Origin: Flammeovirgaceae bacterium UBA2366
GTDB lineage: Bacteria > Bacteroidota > Bacteroidia > Cytophagales > Cyclobacteriaceae
DNA: 64,000 nt
Assembly (NCBI GenBank): GCA_002344065.1
Contig: DDTK01000014.1
Location: 310,001-374,000, forward strand
Direction: 5' to 3'
The first letter of the stretch is position 1. Every line of letters starts with the position of its first letter. This document shows positions 61,864 to 64,000 of the stretch, piece after piece. Under the pieces are notes generated by a model. That model was not told the origin of the DNA. It saw only the letters and a list, made by a program, of their open reading frames with translations, and did no database searches. The translations under genes were made by a program, and so were the position numbers.

Positions 61864-64000
61864 ATGACTATTTCCTACAACTGGCTAAAAGAATACATCG
61901 ACATTCCAGAATCACCCGAACAAATCGGGCAGGTGCTTACCAGCACCGGTTTGGAGGTTGAGTACATCGAACCATTTTCCACCATTAAAGGAGGCTTGGC
62001 TGGTTTGGTAATTGGCGAGGTGCTTACCTGTGCTAAACATCCCAATGCCGATAAACTTTCCGTTACCACCGTACATGTTGGTGGCGATAAAGCATTACCT
62101 ATTGTATGCGGAGCTTCGAATGTAAAGGCAGGCCAAAAAGTAGTTGTGGCTACTCCGGGAACAACCCTATATCCTGCCAAAGGCGAACCCTTTACCATTA
62201 AGTCAACCAAAATCAGAGGTGAACAATCGGAAGGGATGATCTGTGCAGAAGATGAAATCGGGCTGAGCGATAATCACGAAGGCATTATTGTGTTGGATAC
62301 GAAACTCCCCAATGGAACACCGGCATCAGAATATTATAACATTCAATCCGACTATGCTATCGAAATCGGCTTAACACCAAACCGTGCCGATGCTGCATCA
62401 CATATTGGTGTAGCCCGCGATATCAAGGCCGCATGCAATCGTGAAATCAAATGGCCTTCTGTTGACGGTTTTAAAACCGATAATAAAAACCTTTCCATTT
62501 CAGTAGAAGTAGAAAACCCTGGGGCGTGTCCGCGTTATTCAGGCGTTACAATTTCAGGTGTTACGGTAGCTGAATCGCCCGGTTGGTTAAAGGCCAGGCT
62601 TCAGGCTATTGGTATTGCACCCATTAACAACATTGTAGACATAACCAACTATGTGTTGCATGAAACAGGTCAGCCGTTACATGCTTTCGATGCCAATGAA
62701 ATAACCGGTAAAAAAGTTATCGTAAAAACATTGCCGCAGAATACATCCTTTGTAACACTGGATGGAAAAGAGCGGAAACTTCAGGCCAATGATCTGATGA
62801 TCTGTAACACGCATGAGGGCATGTGTATTGCCGGGGTGTTTGGTGGAATTAAATCCGGTATTACCGAAAAAACAACTACCCTGTTTTTAGAAAGCGCTTA
62901 CTTCGCTGCCGATTACATCCGTAAAACTTCTATGCATCACGGCTTAAAAACCGATGCCTCCTTCCGCTTTGAACGCGGCACCGATCCGAACATAACCGTG
63001 TATGCCTTAAAGCGAGCTGCCTTGCTCATCAAAGAAATAGCAGGTGGCGAAATCTCTTCCGATGTTGTGGATGTTTACCCGGCCAACATTGAGAATAAAA
63101 CCATACTGGTAAAAGATAAAAACGTAAACCGACTGATCGGTAAAGCAATACCCCGAGAAGAGGTTGTTGCTATTCTCAATCGTCTCGATATTCAGGTAGT
63201 TGAATCGCAGGTCGATCATTACATAGTCTCTGTTCCACCCTATCGGGTTGATGTAACACAGGAAGCTGATGTAATTGAAGAAATTCTTCGGATTTACGGA
63301 TTTAATAATATCGAACTAAAAGCCTTTGCCGGTTCAGACTTTATTGCCGAATTCCCGGTAAACGACATCAACAAATTCAAGAATACACTTGGCGGATTGT
63401 TGGTGAATAATGGCTTTTATGAAATCTGGACCAACTCACTCACCAACGCAGCCTGGCAGGAAAAACACAAACTTACGTTTGAAGGTGAGCCCGTCCACAT
63501 CTTGAATAAACTCAGTGAAGAGCAAGGCATACTTCGGCAAACCATGTTGTTTACCGGCCTTGAAGTTTGCGCGTATAATATCAATCGCAGGCAAAAAGAC
63601 CTTAAGCTGTACGAATTTGGTAAGATTTACAACAAAACAAACGGAAAATACCACGAAGAAGAACGACTCGCGCTCTACATAAGTGGCAACCTGGAAACAG
63701 AAAACTGGCAGCATAAAACAGCACCGGTTTCCTTTTACGACATGGCCCAATTCCTTTACCAGCTTCTTCAAAAGGCAGGACTTGGGGTCATCAAGCAACA
63801 GGTAATTTCCGATCCGCTGTTCGACTACGCAGTACAGCTTAGCTACAACAATCAGGCTTTAGGAAAATTCGGAAAACTAAAAGTTGCCTTACAGAAAGAT
63901 TTCGGCATTAAGCAGGACATATTTTATGCTGAACTAAATACACATTTGCTTTTCAGGGAGGCAAACCCTAAGTTAGTAGTTAGGGAGGTGCCTAAATATC
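61864..64000 (+). CDS. pheT: Phenylalanine-tRNA ligase beta subunit, 3' end cut by window edge
   Basis: My translation is open from ATG 61864 to the window edge (712 codons). MTISYNWLKEYIDIP opens the protein, then a tRNA-binding EMAP-like domain (about 40-155, with HPNADKLSVTTV), B3/B4 (about 205-380, with NIVDITNYVLHETGQPLHAFD), B5 (405-475) and the synthetase-like core. It forms the alpha2-beta2 enzyme with PheS, which is not in the window. Normal PheT is about 800 residues, so roughly 90 are missing. Confidence 0.97.
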   Translation, partial: MTISYNWLKEYIDIPESPEQIGQVLTSTGLEVEYIEPFSTIKGGLAGLVIGEVLTCAKHPNADKLSVTTVHVGGDKALPIVCGASNVKAGQKVVVATPGTTLYPAKGEPFTIKSTKIRGEQSEGMICAEDEIGLSDNHEGIIVLDTKLPNGTPASEYYNIQSDYAIEIGLTPNRADAASHIGVARDIKAACNREIKWPSVDGFKTDNKNLSISVEVENPGACPRYSGVTISGVTVAESPGWLKARLQAIGIAPINNIVDITNYVLHETGQPLHAFDANEITGKKVIVKTLPQNTSFVTLDGKERKLQANDLMICNTHEGMCIAGVFGGIKSGITEKTTTLFLESAYFAADYIRKTSMHHGLKTDASFRFERGTDPNITVYALKRAALLIKEIAGGEISSDVVDVYPANIENKTILVKDKNVNRLIGKAIPREEVVAILNRLDIQVVESQVDHYIVSVPPYRVDVTQEADVIEEILRIYGFNNIELKAFAGSDFIAEFPVNDINKFKNTLGGLLVNNGFYEIWTNSLTNAAWQEKHKLTFEGEPVHILNKLSEEQGILRQTMLFTGLEVCAYNINRRQKDLKLYEFGKIYNKTNGKYHEEERLALYISGNLETENWQHKTAPVSFYDMAQFLYQLLQKAGLGVIKQQVISDPLFDYAVQLSYNNQALGKFGKLKVALQKDFGIKQDIFYAELNTHLLFREANPKLVVREVPKY

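Overview
The window looks like a chromosomal segment of a Bacteroidota bacterium, most likely of the Cytophagales or a related order. The signs are promoters of the TTTG/TAnnTTTG type (clearest before rpsT), many Bacteroidota-restricted families (HYC_CC_PP protein, DUF4199, DUF3347, DUF2911, DUF1684, Reg_prop/Y_Y_Y sensor kinase, Tricorn-like S41 peptidase), lipoproteins with a lipobox Cys, and many short palindromic repeats between genes. No rRNA or tRNA gene, CRISPR array or transposase gene was seen.

Positions 1-14295 form an accessory or defence region, read entirely from the minus strand. Three stand-alone genes (secreted Ntn-hydrolase, DinB-like protein, methyltransferase) are separated by structured, attC-like spacers. 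Then comes a type I restriction-modification operon, transcribed hsdM-hsdS-cargo-hsdR. Its cargo is a TIR protein, a SLOG protein and a ThsB-like TIR protein, then an internally deleted AlbA/RecG-like gene, then an AbiE type IV toxin-antitoxin pair. Broken 5' ends of hsdR remain at both earlier module boundaries, so the 5' end of hsdR seems to have been a repeated insertion or recombination point. The TIR-SLOG-TIR trio inside the operon is the best candidate for a poorly described immune system.

Positions 14683-22693 hold a CopA-type P-type ATPase, small metabolic genes (VOC, GNAT, cupin, a membrane protein, a dihaem cytochrome c), an AraC and a Crp/Fnr regulator, a DUF4345 protein and a DinB-like protein. 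Positions 22869-27027 are an ECF sigma module: sigma factor, membrane/outer-membrane partner and two surface lipoproteins, both preceded by the same ECF-like promoter. Positions 27144-36914 are a copper-handling locus: a tiny membrane peptide, two HMA proteins, an HYC_CC_PP protein, CusA, CusC, CusB, and DUF3347 and DUF2911 proteins. A shared upstream motif marks the early genes. Two of its genes carry genomic palindromic repeats inserted in frame.

Positions 36920-64000 are mostly ordinary chromosome: a TPR lipoprotein, amidohydrolase, TerB-like protein, ACP phosphodiesterase-like protein, Tricorn-like peptidase, a frameshifted ankyrin gene, a BNR-repeat exoprotein, a large sensor kinase, ThiL, IscA-type protein, RidA, Xaa-Pro aminopeptidase, phospholipase-like protein, ribosomal protein S20, RadC, DUF1684 and DUF1028 proteins, and PheT, which runs off the right end.
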